Below are positions 1 to 11,716 of a stretch of DNA of 64,000 bases, one piece after another. Both the position numbers and the translations under genes were made by a program. Source of the stretch: Smittia aterrima (Eukaryota; Arthropoda; Insecta; Diptera; Chironomidae); assembly GCA_033063855.1 (NCBI GenBank), contig CP093830.1:2666854-2730853 (forward strand), read 5' to 3'. A model generated the notes under the pieces. That model had not been told where the DNA came from. It did not search any database and worked only from the letters and a program-made list of their open reading frames with translations. The first letter of the stretch is position 1. Each line of letters begins with the position of its first letter.

Positions 1-81
1 TTTTATGAAACTGATGAAGAAGAGCAAATCAGGTTGATCTCAACGATATTCTTTCCACATTCCTTGTTTGTTTGTCAATAA
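1..81 (+). CDS. Possible 3' end of a gene cut by the window edge
   Basis: Frame 1 is open from the first base for 26 codons and stops at TAA 79-81. It begins with an acidic stretch (ETDEEEQ) and ends in a hydrophobic run. An AATAAA lies 10 nt past the stop at 91-96, as expected for a last coding exon followed by its poly(A) signal. Twenty-six codons are too few to name a family, and chance openness is quite possible. I do not recognise the product. Confidence 0.3.
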   Translation, partial: FYETDEEEQIRLISTIFFPHSLFVCQ

Positions 82-2727
82 TCAAAATTAAATAAAGTTT
101 TAAAGACGTTGGCACGTCATTTGTTAAATTATCAAAACTTTTTTCTATTAATCTCTCAATTTGCAGAAAGCCGCATTTAAAAGAAGTCAAACGATCAAAA
201 CAGGAAGTTCCGTGCTGCTAAAATATCTTATGACCAAAGAAATAAGAAAACTGCAAAATTTCTTTGTGATTTAGAAAATAAACATCCTGTCCTCGTCCTT
301 TTGTGACGAACAGCGAGACGAAGGAAAATCAACAATGAGCGTGTCTATTGACTATTCGGAGATGCATCTGTTGTAATCGCAGTGTCTTGCTTATTGTCCA
401 AGCCTCTGCAACAGAAATCAATCTTTTTCTTCCTCTTTCCGCTTGCAATTTATCACTATTTTAATTTTCATTATTCGATTATTTGTAAGGAGGGAACTTA
501 CACTGGGATTTGCTATTGTCATAGTGTGAATCGTCTTAGGTAAGGAATTTTCTGGGTTTGATTGTGCAGTAAGAAAGCGAATAATGGATTTTGGAAATAA
601 AAACTAGAGGAAGTGAAAAATTACTTACGCTCGGTCTTAAAACCCGAGAAATTTTTAAAAGATTGTTTATTGAAAGTTGATGTGTGAACTCAACACCGTC
701 CACAATTATCGTTTAAACGTTTTCGACTGGATATTTGATGCTTTGGGTTGTTTAAACGTCTCCATCCTTGATATGAGAAAAATGTTTTCGATCGCGTGAA
801 GAATGTGAGAGTTGATCAAACGATCTAACCAACATACCAAACAAAATAATTGTAGCTTGTTGCACTTATGAGCTTAAGAAATTAGCTTCAAATTGTAACA
901 ACTAGCTCACGTTCTCTTTGCTTAACGTAAAGTTACTTCAAATCAAATATTTCAACAATCGCTTCGTGATTTTCAAATTCAAGTGCAGGTGGAACGCGAG
1001 AATTAAAGTTTCATTTCTTAAGAATTAAATATTGAGGATGCATCTTAGTGCCCAAGAGCCATGCGATGTTCTTCACGTCTTTCATTATTTCTCATTCCTG
1101 ACAAACGAATTTAAATTATAACTCAACTTTATACAGCGGATAAGCAGGTGAAAATTTCATTGCCAACCGAGAGAAACAATAAAGAATGAGATCGAACGTC
1201 GAAGTTGCATTCAGACGGCGATACTTGAAACATGAAAATCATGCTTTGCGACTCTTCGTTTGATCAGCCAGGTGAAAAATTAACGAGAATAAATTTGTTT
1301 CTGAATGCAAGACTGAGAATTAAGAATCAGTGAGCCCCAGCCCACAAATTATTGGCCACAGAAGCAACAGTAATGAGTTTTAAACGCTCCTTTTTACAAA
1401 AGAAGATTACGAAATGTTTGGTAACAAGAATCGTCTTAAGCCTTAATCCGATTAGTTGAAATCTGCTTAGAATGTTTTGCGAAACGTAACGAAGTCGATT
1501 GTAAATGCTCAACAACCAAAAACACCATCGGAATTCTACAAACGCCGAAGAAGTCTTCTGTCTGAACAGAATGATTTGTGAAACTTTTTTTTTCGGGCTG
1601 ATCATTAAAGGAGAATTTATGGTCGAAAGGTGCATTTGAAGAAGAGAAATCAAAGATCAAATGAAAGAGAGAACAAAAGGAAAGCAAATGTGCATAAAGG
1701 CAAAATTTGTTTGCAAAATATTCAGCTAGCCAAGTTCGGTAGCCCCTGTGGGGATGAGCACAGCGTGAAGAGTGTTCGAAGTTGAAGCGTAGAGAAGAGT
1801 GAGAAAGAAATTAGCTTGAAAGAAGTATCTCCAACCGTTGGTTTCAAGGGAAATTGAGCCAGGTCAGTTTTCGCTTCGAGTTTTGTTTACGAGGAATCAT
1901 TTAAGCAAACAGCTCAAGCTGCTCGCAAGGGTTAAGCGCATAGCAAATTTAAATTTTCATAAACACATTTTTGACAGCTTCATTTATCGCATGAAAGAGA
2001 TTTCTCTAAATAAAGCAATCTCAGATGAAATCGAAATTTTTCGGGGACAAAAGAGTTAATCCCTGTTTTCACATCCTTTCTGAACACTTTTTCAATGGAC
2101 AACGACAAAAAAAGGGAAAACCATTTCACTCTTTGAAGAAGAAAAAAAACATTTTACGACAAAAGAGTTTCAAACCAAATCAGTGAAGGTTCAGGCGATT
2201 TTTGATATTTCTTCTTAACTCCTCGATCTTCTCTGTGATCATAAAAATCCTCTCAACTCAGCCAACAACAACAGAGAGTTCTCATTAACATTTACACCTG
2301 CCCGGTGCATCAAAATGAAAAGAAAGAAGAGAAAAAGATAATTTTTGAGAAGATTTCAAATTCAAATTCCACCTGCGAAACAAGAAGAGCCGAACAAAGA
2401 AAGATGGATTGATACTTTTTGCCTTTCGAACAAGAAAAATGCATTAAATATTCCTATTTCACGAGCGATCTGCTCCGATTGAATAGCGGACTTATCATGA
2501 AAGGCTTGAGTGTTTGGAAAAAGTTTATTTTTTTGTAGCAACTAAGACCCTCCGAGGGATTGTTCGACAATTACGGAGAAAAAAATTTATTTAGCTCAGA
2601 CATAGCAAAAATGTTTTTCTATTAAAAAGTGAACAATCAATTTTCTGAAATTAAGTCTGGTTACTAAAATGTATTAGAGTTGTTCACGAACTACAAGTTA
2701 GACACATTGGGTTTATTAATGATTCCT
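82..2727. other. Non-coding stretch, no gene recognised
   Basis: About 2.6 kb of AT-rich sequence. The only open frames are short, use poor start codons and show no domain or splice logic (for example 1838-2059 on + and 1327-1687 on -). Apart from the AATAAA at 91-96 I see no RNA gene, repeat array or transposon end. It could be intergenic or a long intron or UTR. Confidence 0.5.
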
Positions 2728-2931
2728 TTATTCAACGACGTAGACTCTGAACAAATCATGAAAAAGCTGCGGATCGTTGGTAATCACCTTTCGGATTGAA
2801 GCCTGCAAGCGTTCTCGCTCTGATACCGACAACAATTTATTACTTTTCAGCTTTATATGCTGGCGAAAACAAAGTCGAAGAAGACTCGGAAATAATTTTT
2901 TTTCCTTACGCACAAGAGCAGCTTTCATCAA
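2728..2931 (-). CDS. Small basic ORF, hypothetical
   Basis: A 67-codon minus-strand frame rich in Lys, Arg and Leu. It could form amphipathic helices and ends in FRVYVVE. Just past its stop the minus strand carries AATAAA (in ATTAATAAACCC), a plausible poly(A) signal. The frame begins with two ATG codons, but an opposite-strand frame of similar length overlaps it, so coding strand is unproven. It might be the last exon of a gene starting nearer 3200, where another minus frame is open, or it might be noise. I do not recognise a family. Confidence 0.22.
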   Translation of the reverse strand: MMKAALVRKEKKLFPSLLRLCFRQHIKLKSNKLLSVSERERLQASIRKVITNDPQLFHDLFRVYVVE

Positions 2932-3455
2932 GCATCACGACATAATCGCCCTCACCCGAAGACAACGAAATGTTGAAGAACTGACAGGCGAAATGAAGGT
3001 CCAACTCTGAATAATTATACGCAGCGCTTGGAGAAACATGCATTGTAATCATTCGAGATCGAGATGAATCGTGACGTTCTAGGTGGGCAAACATCAACGA
3101 GAAATCAATTGAAGTTATTCTTGACCTCCTGAAACAAACGAAACAATTTGGAGATCTCAAGAGAATGAGGCAGAAGAAGACGAAAGAAATGCTGGTCGAT
3201 TTCACGATTCTTAATTTTATTAAATTCTTCTTTTACTTTTCTAATTTGTACACGAATCTAATTATTGGCGAAGCTTGAAAAAGATTAATGTGATTCATCG
3301 CCTTAATGAGCTCATAAGTTGCGGTTAGAGCAAAAGAAAATCGTTAAATACTTTTAAATTACCAAAGTTTAAGAAAAATCAGACTAGACAACAATTTTCT
3401 CTCTCCTGACCGGGCGTTCAAGTTGAACGTATCCGGATCATCAAATTTGACTTTG

Positions 3456-5108
3456 CTAGCAGCTCAGTTGATTAGCGTGATGGTGAGTCGAGTATAGTGG
3501 AACAGTTTTTTCGTTGTAAAGTCCCGTTGGTAGGTAAATTGGTTGAGTGACAGCCCGTACTTGGAATGGATATGATGACGTCCCGAAACTGTAGATGTTA
3601 CTATTCACATGGTTATTGTGATTCATTATGTTGTTCATGGTTTCATTGTGCTTCGAATGAATCTCCTCGTAAATGTGATGCTGCTCGAAACTACAATCCG
3701 CGTCGTTGTTGATGAACTGAGTTTTTCTTTGGCATTTCAGCCTTAAGTAGTCGCGGTTCTTGTAAATTAAGATGCTTGAAAGTGGAATGATGACAATCAA
3801 AAGGCCGAAAACAGCGCTCAGAGATGATTCGTTGGTGCAGCCCATCATGTCTTCTGAGATGTCTTGCAATCGCTCTTCGGAGAATTGCGATGGAGCAGAG
3901 CATACAATGTCGTAGTTGTTTTTCTTCTGCTTCTTCGATAACAATTTGTGGAGCCACTTCATCTCACAGTCACAGCTAAGTGGATTATCAGAGACTTCGA
4001 AAGATTTCAATGAGTGCCATGGCAACCATTGCTCGCGAATTGTCTGGAACGCATTGTCACGTAAATCGACAGATTTGATGTTTGGCAAGTCACTAAAGAC
4101 TCCGTCTTGGATATCAAAGAGAAGTTTGTTTGATGTGATTGTAATTGACTCGAGGTTTGAATTAGCGAACGCTCCTGGTTGGATTCGCTTTAAGTTCTTG
4201 CAACCACTGATGTCGATTTTTCTCAGGAATGATAAACCAAAGAACGCTCCTTCTTCAATAATTTCGAAATCGGTTTGACCTATTTTAAGGGTTTCGAGAC
4301 GTTGTAATGTGCTAAGAGCTGCTGTTGGCACTTTTGTCATAGGATTATCGGATAAGTCGAGGCTCTTTAAGTTTCTTAAACGATAGAAAGCTGCAGTTGA
4401 GATGTTTGTTAACAACGAGCCGCGAACATCCAAAGCCGCTAAGTTGATTAAATGTCTGAAGGCATCGTTCTCGAGAGTGTTGAGTGAATTCATTCCAATG
4501 AAGAGTTCGGCGAGATAAGGAATGTGTTTGAAGGCGAAGTTTGGAACTGTCGTTAAAATGTTATCGTCGAGGTAAAGCGACTTCAAATTCTTCAGTCCAT
4601 GGAACGCCTCTGGTTCAATTGTCACAATTCGATTTTGTCCTAAATTTAAATATTCAACATTCGGGATGCTTGCGAAAACTCCGTTCTTCAGTTCCATGAT
4701 GTAGTTGGCGCGAAGATTCAACGTTTCCAATCTCATCAAACCTTTGAACGTATTGTTGTTCACATCACTAATTTTGTTGTTATTCAAATGAAGCTGCAGG
4801 AGCTTATTTTGATAGATGAAAATCTTATCTTCGGCCAAGAAGATCTGATTGTTGCTGAGATCCAACAGCCTCAGTTCACTGTAAAACTGAATGGACGAGT
4901 CAATTATCTTAATTGAGTTAAACTTTATGATTAAGCGCTCGGTTGATGGGTTGAGTGTGATCGGCAAGATATCCAAGTTGTTTCCATCGTGACATCTCAC
5001 GAGTAATCTTTCGTCTTCACATGAACAGCCATTTGGGCACAGCATCAGACCAGCGGTCCAATTTGTTAGAGTCAATAGCAATAGGCAGCTCACGATTATT
5101 CTCTCCAT
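3456..5108 (-). CDS. Leucine-rich-repeat single-pass transmembrane protein
   Basis: An intronless frame of 550 aa from the ATG at 5108. That start puts a clear signal peptide first (MERIIVSCLLLLTL). An in-frame ATG at 5159 would add 17 residues before it and is less likely. Next come an LRRNT cysteine cluster (CPNGCSC), about a dozen typical LxxLxLxxN repeats, an LRRCT cap (NPLSCDCEMKWL with later cysteines), a membrane segment near residues 427-449 and a cytoplasmic tail of about 100 residues. The tail is rich in Asn and His and carries tyrosine motifs (IYEEI, IYSF, PIYLP). The order is that of insect cell-surface LRR adhesion or receptor proteins of the Connectin/Capricious kind, but I cannot assign an orthologue. 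No catalytic domain or TIR is present, so a signalling role is inference. Confidence 0.85.
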   Translation of the reverse strand: MERIIVSCLLLLTLTNWTAGLMLCPNGCSCEDERLLVRCHDGNNLDILPITLNPSTERLIIKFNSIKIIDSSIQFYSELRLLDLSNNQIFLAEDKIFIYQNKLLQLHLNNNKISDVNNNTFKGLMRLETLNLRANYIMELKNGVFASIPNVEYLNLGQNRIVTIEPEAFHGLKNLKSLYLDDNILTTVPNFAFKHIPYLAELFIGMNSLNTLENDAFRHLINLAALDVRGSLLTNISTAAFYRLRNLKSLDLSDNPMTKVPTAALSTLQRLETLKIGQTDFEIIEEGAFFGLSFLRKIDISGCKNLKRIQPGAFANSNLESITITSNKLLFDIQDGVFSDLPNIKSVDLRDNAFQTIREQWLPWHSLKSFEVSDNPLSCDCEMKWLHKLLSKKQKKNNYDIVCSAPSQFSEERLQDISEDMMGCTNESSLSAVFGLLIVIIPLSSILIYKNRDYLRLKCQRKTQFINNDADCSFEQHHIYEEIHSKHNETMNNIMNHNNHVNSNIYSFGTSSYPFQVRAVTQPIYLPTGLYNEKTVPLYSTHHHANQLSC

Positions 5109-7564
5109 TTTTCCAATTAAGTTAATTAATTCAACGGAATAATTTTTAATAATTTTCACTGTTCTCCTTCTCTCGTCGTAAATTCACTTTGGTTGGTTTC
5201 TTTTTATTGGATTTAGATTTGTCTTTGATTCCGTGAGCAGCGAGAAGCTTTTTTTTTTAATGATTCACATAAAATTTTAAAATATTGGAAAACTATCTCA
5301 ATCAACATAAATAACTTGAGAACATCGTTTCGTAAAATATTTCTTTTTGACCTTCGGTTGTTGCTTCTCAACGATCTTAACACGACGATGGCTTGAATGA
5401 GACTGAGAAGAGCGGAAACCAAGTAATTCTGTTATATTGTGAACTCGAACAAAAAAATATCTGAAGATTTCCGAACTCAGGTAAACTAAAGTTATTCGAT
5501 TTTACTTTACTTCTCTTCACATTCGTGTGATCAATGCTTCAGCTTATTTCTTTTTCGGGAGATCGAGTCTCTCATTTATTTTTCTCTCCATTTCTTTACA
5601 TCAAGCGTGGTCTACGATAAGAATCCCTTTCAAGACGCGAATGCACTCGTAAGAAGAGCTGTGTAAAACAAAGACGACAAGAGATATTTCTGAAAAGCAG
5701 GTGCAATTCTCACGGCTCAATATTTGGTTTTTGTGGCTCTGACTTTTATCGAAAAGGAATTTTTTTCTTCTCGTTGCTCGGGATTTCTTAGTAAATGCTT
5801 TACCTTTTTAGAAATAATTTTCGGGAGAAGTCAAGGGAGAAGCGGTAAATTGGTCATTAATCGTTTTTGGAGGCGAGTCGAAAGCTGCATTGATCAGTTA
5901 TGTTGAGAGAGAGACTTTTTGCCACTTGAAATGAGTCTAGGAAATAAATTGAAATGGACCCAATCATCATCAACCCTCAATTTCAAGGCAGTTCAACGCT
6001 ATATTTTATTAAGTCTCATCGAAGACGGAGTCTCATAATTTATTTTTAATTATATTTCTCAAAGCAAGGCTCCTGCAAGCTCTCCTTTGACTTTCTTCTC
6101 TTCTTCAATGAATGACAAAAAAGAGGCTAACTCTGAGGCGGGTCACTGCAAACTATTCATTACGAAGCGGTTTCATGGCAGCGATCAACTAATAAATCAC
6201 GCTAAAAATAGAAGAAATCAATGAAAGGGAACTTTACTTTATCCAAAAGTCATTCAAAAGAACTTAAACAATGATGACGATGACATTATTTAATAAAGCG
6301 AAATCTTTCTATTAAAAGATCTTTTCGTGTGAGGTATCGTGATCGTTGAGAATTAATTTGTGTAATCTTTATGTTGATTCCATTTAACTCTCACACTTCT
6401 CGCGCATCTGCCAAAATATAAAATCAACTGGTTTCGAAAATATCAGAACGGCCAAGCAAAAATATTTCTTCAGAAGTTAAATTTGTCTTGAAATAAAGGT
6501 CCAAGACTGAAAGATGGTAAAAGGGTGATTGGAAGGAATATTGCCACCTTTACCGATCTTGATTTATTGACACCTTTTGTTCGATGTTCAAACAAGCATT
6601 TTGCAAATGAAAAGATATCTCAGAGGAATCCATTTGTTAAACTTTCATTTATTTGAAATTTGAAGAAAATTATCTTTTTCCGAGGAATGATTCGAATCAA
6701 ATCGAAGAGACAAACAATGGATTTCGACCGTCGTTAAAGGTCAGTTAATGCTAGACAATTACAAGCAATGAAGGCTCTGCTTCTCAGTTGGTGATTTCTC
6801 TTGTTTTTGTTTAATATTAAGAAAAATTGTCTTCTTTTGTGGATCCTTTTGTTGGATGAGGCATTGTAAGTGTTGCAGTCTTCGCTTTTTGTCAAAAACG
6901 GCTGCGTGAAGGAGCCATTCGGCTCTTTATAGTTTCAACGCATTTGCAAAAAAAAAATCTTTGTTCCCTTCTTTTCTTTAAATTTAAAGTGCTCCCTTTT
7001 ACTAATAAATTTTTAATTCGTCGGTAAGTGCATTATTTTTGCGTGAACGATTTTGAATAGGCTTCGTCGGTAACGATTCTTCTTATGTTCGTTGAATATC
7101 AACAATACGTTCACCAATTAAATCGAGATGGGCTTTTCAGAGTTGGGATATTTTTTTCTGAGGAAATTTTAATTGAAGCGACAAATGGTTTTAGCGAATT
7201 TTCTCAGAGATCACGAGTTCTCAGAGATATTCTTTTAAGCGCCAATATTTTTCCGAGCTTTCAATGAATTAGCGTTTGCATTAATCGAACACTAGATGTC
7301 ACTTTCCGAACCGATTATCCGAAGCTTCATATAGCTTTCGAACTTTAACAAGCTCTGACATAAAATGACAAATTTTCATTTTTATTAAGTAAATACTTAG
7401 TAGATAACGCGTTACTAATGAAGCAGACAAGTCGGTTTTAAGTGCAATTTGTTCCACATCAAATTTAGTTTGTTCGTAGACTGTGAAGTGCTTTGATAAT
7501 GAAAACTAGAAAATCAAAATCGTAAAATTCATGGAAACTATCAGCATTCAGTCAAAATTCAGCT
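5109..7564. other. Intergenic region between two divergent genes
   Basis: About 2.5 kb separating the LRR gene (-) from oxt (+), so it should hold both promoters and 5'UTRs. It is AT-rich with scattered short open frames (for example 5213-5422 on - and 7085-7267 on +) that have no recognisable domain. I see no TATA box I would trust, no RNA gene and no repeat. Confidence 0.5.
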
Positions 7565-10384
7565 ATGATACTCGCTTTAATTCGTCGCTACAAACTCTTC
7601 TTCCTCATCGGCTTTGCTATTCTAGCAATTCAACTTTTCCTTGCTTACAAATCGATCACGATCCCAATTGGCTCAGGTCATCCAGCAGATAATAAAATCG
7701 TAAAAGAAAAACTCGTAGGAAGTAAACAAAAGCAATTGGCGAAAGATGACGATGAAGATATCATAAATTCTAATATTCAACGACAGGATGTTGCTCATAA
7801 AAACGAAAAGTCCTCATCGTCGTTGCTTAGCGAGCTGGAGTTCGAACCCAATTGTGATATTTTGCAAGACAAAGAAGTATTATCAGCGGTACAACGAGCT
7901 CAGAGTCAAAAATGTAAAGAGACGATTATTGACGTCGCTTGTCAGATTAGATCAAACACATTTTACCCATCAAAGTTGCCTAACACATGTCCCAGCGGGA
8001 ACTACATCGCGAATCGCTCGCTGGGCTGCTTTCAGGATGAAAAGAAGCATCGGCTCTTGCCGAGCTTCTACACAAATTTCAAAGAAACAAATTCACCAAA
8101 GAAATGCATTCAAATGTGCTTACAATCTGGTTATCTCTACGCGGGAGTGCAATATTCGACAGAATGCTTCTGTGGCAGTAAAGAGCCGCCACAGTCATCG
8201 AGGCTTCCCGATCCAAGTTGTAACATGAAATGTCCAGCTGAAATAAAATCAGCCTGTGGAGGCTATTTCACAATAAATATTTATGAGACTGGTATAGCGA
8301 GTAAGTAAAATCGAATCAACTTAAAAATTCATTCAATTATTTAATCGTTTTCTTCTTTTCTTTGTAGAATATTCTTCTCAACCTGTTGACGTTCAGCCTT
8401 CGCTAGGTGGAAAGAGAATGAAGATTGTTTTTCTTTTGACCCTCAATGGAAGAGCTGTTCGACAAGTTCATCGTTTATTAAAATCGTTATATAGCGCCAA
8501 ACACTTCTACTATATTCACGTCGATTCTGTAAGTTCTCTTGTAATATTTTAATGAAGTTTACTGAAGATTTCCTTTATTTTAGCGACAAGATTACCTTTA
8601 TCGTGAGCTAATCAAACTCGAGTCGTCTTTTCCAAACATTCGTTTAACTCGTAAAAGATTCTCTTCGATTTGGGGAGGCGCTTCATTATTAACAATGCTC
8701 CTAAGTTGTATGAGCGAGCTTCTTCAAATGGACTGGCAATGGGACTTTGTGCTAAATCTTAGTGAATCTGACTTTCCTATCAAGGGTATCGACAAACTTG
8801 AAGACTTTTTGGCTGCGAATGCTAACAAAAATTTTGTAAAATCTCACGGACGCGAAGCACAAAAATTCATTCAGAAGCAAGGGCTTCTTAAGACTTTCGT
8901 TGAGTGTGATCATCACATGTGGCGAATAGGAGATCGCGAATTGCCCGTTGGAATCCAAATCGATGGTAAATAATATTTACGACAACATTATTCCTAAGTT
9001 TCTTACATTTCTATTTTAAGGTGGATCCGATTGGGTTTGTTTGTCAAAAGATTTTGTTAAATATGTTACTGCGCAGCAAAAAGACGAACTCATCACTGGA
9101 CTCCTGAAAGTGTTCTCATATACTTTGCTTCCTGCGGAAAGCTTTTTTCATACAGCAATTAGAAATTCGATTTATTGCGACTCGTACATTGATAATAATC
9201 TTCACATCACAAATTGGAAAAGAAAGCTTGGCTGCAAATGCCAATACAAGGCAGTAGTCGACTGGTGCGGATGCTCGCCAAATGTTTTCAAGACAGACGA
9301 CTGGCCACGACTTCAGGCTACAGGTAAATCTTGTAAAACATTCCATCAAAAATCAAAACTAATTAGAATTTTTCTTTAAGAACACAAACAACTGTTTTTC
9401 GGCAGAAAATTCGAGCCTGTCATCAACCAATTAGTTATACTTCAACTTGAGGAATGGCTCTTTGGTCCCTACACTCCAGGTTTTAAAAATCTGAACAGCT
9501 ACTGGCAAAACACTTTTCACTACAAAGACAATAGTCCGACACCAAATCAAGATTTGCTCACGGTTGCCAATCGAATAATTCAAATCAACTCAAAATCGAA
9601 CAACATTGAATTCTATGAACCAGGAAGAATTCTTGAGATTACCGATTACTTTGTGCTTGATGTTTACAAAGGATTTCTTATCAAACATGAGGCGAAGGTC
9701 AATGGAAATCTCACAGTTGAAATGGAGACTTGGGCACATCTTAGTAGTCATCACGCTCAGGTTTCAAAATCAATTAAACTTGCACAAAAGATTATGCAAC
9801 TTGAAGTCAGTTCCGATTTGGATCAAAAAGAGTTGGTGTCGCGAAACTTTGCGAGAATATTAGGCGTAAAAGCCGAACCTGTTCTAGTCTTGAAATTGTC
9901 TGGAACGTCTCATCCGGAGAACGTAACTGTTACCTTGACAGTACTTTGGGTTGATCCCGAAGGAAAAGTCGCTGAATCGGCGGAACTCACAATCGAAGAC
10001 ATCACAATCACTTCTGTTAATTTCGCCAAATCAAATCTTCATCATCCGCTGATGACTGGTTCGTGGACTGTTAAAATTTTACTAAAGAAGTCACTCATCG
10101 GTCAAACGAAATTTCTGATCACGCCATCCTCACCGAACTCATCAGATGAGAGCCATAAGAACTTAGATAAATTGGTTTCGAGCTTCTATTTAATCAAAGA
10201 CAATTGCATATCGTATAATCAGAAAATTATTCGCGATATTGTTGCTAGCTATTTAAGCACGAGCGAAACGAAAGCAAAGAAATCATTTTTCAATTTCCCC
10301 GAATGCAAAACAACTCTTTGGAGCTCATCTGCTCCAGACCCGAAGGGCGAATTAGTTTACGATAACTTTGACGGATCATCGTAG
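7565..10384 (+). CDS. oxt: Peptide O-xylosyltransferase
   Basis: Type II Golgi enzyme that adds xylose to serines of proteoglycan core proteins, the first step of the linker for heparan and chondroitin sulfate chains. Five exons: 7565-8300, 8368-8528, 8584-8965, 9021-9323 and 9381-10384. Phases close and give 861 aa, the size of insect xylosyltransferases. A membrane anchor spans about residues 8-27, followed by an acidic/basic stem, a cysteine-rich WSC domain at about 150-243 (C-F-C-G motif), the GT14 Core-2/I-branching catalytic domain at about 262-520 (including IWGGASLL and LSESDFPI), and the C-terminal Xylo_C region. AATAAA signals occur at 394-399 of the 10 kb block and at 10480-10485. 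A WSC domain fused to GT14 is diagnostic of this family. Confidence 0.95.
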
Positions 10385-10479
10385 TAAAAATCAAATAAAC
10401 TCAAATAATCGCCATAACATCCGAGATAATGTTTTTCGTAAACATATTTGACAAATGTAAGAATCAAAGTCAATCTATA

Positions 10480-10485
10480 AATAAA
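10480..10485 (+). terminator. Poly(A) signal of oxt
   Basis: AATAAA about 96 nt after the oxt stop. Another AATAAA at 10394-10399 lies only 10 nt past the stop and is less likely to be used. Confidence 0.55.
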
Positions 10486-10505
10486 TTATTTTGTATCATT
10501 TGATA

Positions 10506-10617
10506 TTTTGCTTTATTAATTTATGGTCAATGCTGATTTATGTTGAGATTTATGATCAGTGCTGATTAATCTGACCGTTGAGCATAAATATTTTGAAAAA
10601 AGATTATTATGAGTTTC
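10506..10617 (+). repeat. Direct repeat, copy A
   Basis: About 110 bp sharing a long, nearly identical core (around TGATCAGTGCTGATTAAT and GACCGTTGAGCATAAATAT) with copy B at 12073-12163 in the same orientation. Copy A has about 20 extra bases in its first half. The two copies flank the orphan neprilysin-like exon and the degenerate gene between them. Confidence 0.75.
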
Positions 10618-10710
10618 AAGTGGACACTGCAGTTTTATTCGGTGCCAATCGATCATACGCTGAAGTTGAAGCAAAAAATGTTTTAAGCTTCGAGTTGGAG
10701 CTTGCAAAGG
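10610..10710 (+). pseudogene. Orphan neprilysin (M13 peptidase) exon fragment
   Basis: From 10610 one frame reads as a piece of the N-terminal helical region of M13 zinc metallopeptidases: a VDTAVLFGA segment, then NVLSFELELAK, followed by a possible GT donor and an in-frame stop. In neprilysins a stretch of this form precedes the catalytic domain. I find no HExxH catalytic exon or other M13 exon within several kb, and the next open exon (10748) does not continue the family. I read it as a stranded exon left by duplication or deletion. The match is recognised by eye over about 32 residues. Confidence 0.55.
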
Positions 10711-10747
10711 TTTGAGGAAAATTATTTCAAGTGATTCTTATTTGTAG

Positions 10748-11637
10748 TTTCTGGAAAGACGAACGACAGCTTCAACGATTTGACGATGGACGATTTCACG
10801 AACGACAACACGGGCTATCGAGCCTATCAAGCCCGCAAAAACTGTATTTCTCTTCCGGACAAAATCAATAAATGTTTCTACGCGGAAACTACCCGAAACT
10901 ATCTCTTGGAGGAGTATGATTGTGTTGTTCGGTCGCTTGAAGTGATCAACAGGGAAATGCGAAGCATCTTGAATCATTACGGAGGTAAGTTGTTTGTTCA
11001 GGATATATTTAAAACATTTAAATCATTTGAAATCTTCCAGCACTTAAAGAGATGTACATGGAACGTGATACAGAAGAATGTGATCTTCTATCCCAGAAGT
11101 ACAGAGAAGAGTAAGATTGCTGATAGTTTTATTTACCAGTCTTTAACTTTACCTTTACATTTGTTTTTAGACAGCGGAGCGTTGCGGAAGGAGCTACAAC
11201 AGACTCAGACTCTGAGAAGTCTCAAACAAGACTAACATTGCCCGAAAAGTTAAATGAGATCAAACCGAAAATTCGTGAGAACAGCTCTTAATGGATATTC
11301 TTCTGAAATTGGTCCGAGAGCAGCAGCAAATCAACGAAAGGAGGGAAAAGAGAATTCAAAGGAAAATAAAGACGGATCATCGGCAAAAACTTCAGTGTCA
11401 AAGTTTGCAAAAGCAATTTGTTTTTTAAGAAGACTGTTTTGAAGAACTCGAATAGCTCAAGCAAAATCGTCAGAAAGAGAGCTAATCCTTTCTCGAAGAA
11501 GACATGTTATTGAAACCGATAACGAGAAGAAGAGCCCACGCAAAGTCATTACTATCGATAAGGAGAACCAAGATGTAAGCGAAGTTGAAAACAATGCCGA
11601 CGTTATTGACGAGGAGAGCGGACTTTCAGAGCAATAG
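10748..11637 (+). pseudogene. Frameshifted gene remnant with introns, unknown family
   Basis: Three exons join cleanly: 10748-10984, 11041-11110 and from 11171 on, with introns of about 56-60 nt and good GT-AG borders. They encode an acidic and basic, partly helical protein. The frame stops at TAA 11289-11291, which overlaps an ATG at 11291 opening a coiled-coil-like stretch (VREQQQINERREKR) in another frame up to 11428. Two further frame changes lead to a Lys/Glu-rich tail ending at TAG 11635-11637, with AATAAA at 11711-11716. Codon use looks protein-like in every segment, so the simplest reading is a once-intact gene broken by indels. Because introns are kept, it is not a retrocopy. An unrecognised intron or sequencing errors could also explain it. 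I do not recognise the family. Confidence 0.5.
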
Positions 11638-11716
11638 TCAGCTGGCCTTTAGTTTCGCACAAGGGAGCGTGACGGTGCTTCACAAACCAATATGGAATAG
11701 AAATTGAAAGAATAAA

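Noticed and set aside
5109..5159. Upstream ATG for the LRR protein (567 aa)
   Set aside because: It would put 17 polar and basic residues in front of a complete signal peptide. The internal ATG at 5108 gives a normal secretory N-terminus.
7840..7860. tRNA-like TTCGAACCC element
   Set aside because: It is inside the oxt coding exon and no cloverleaf can be formed around it. I found no tRNA gene by eye anywhere in the window.
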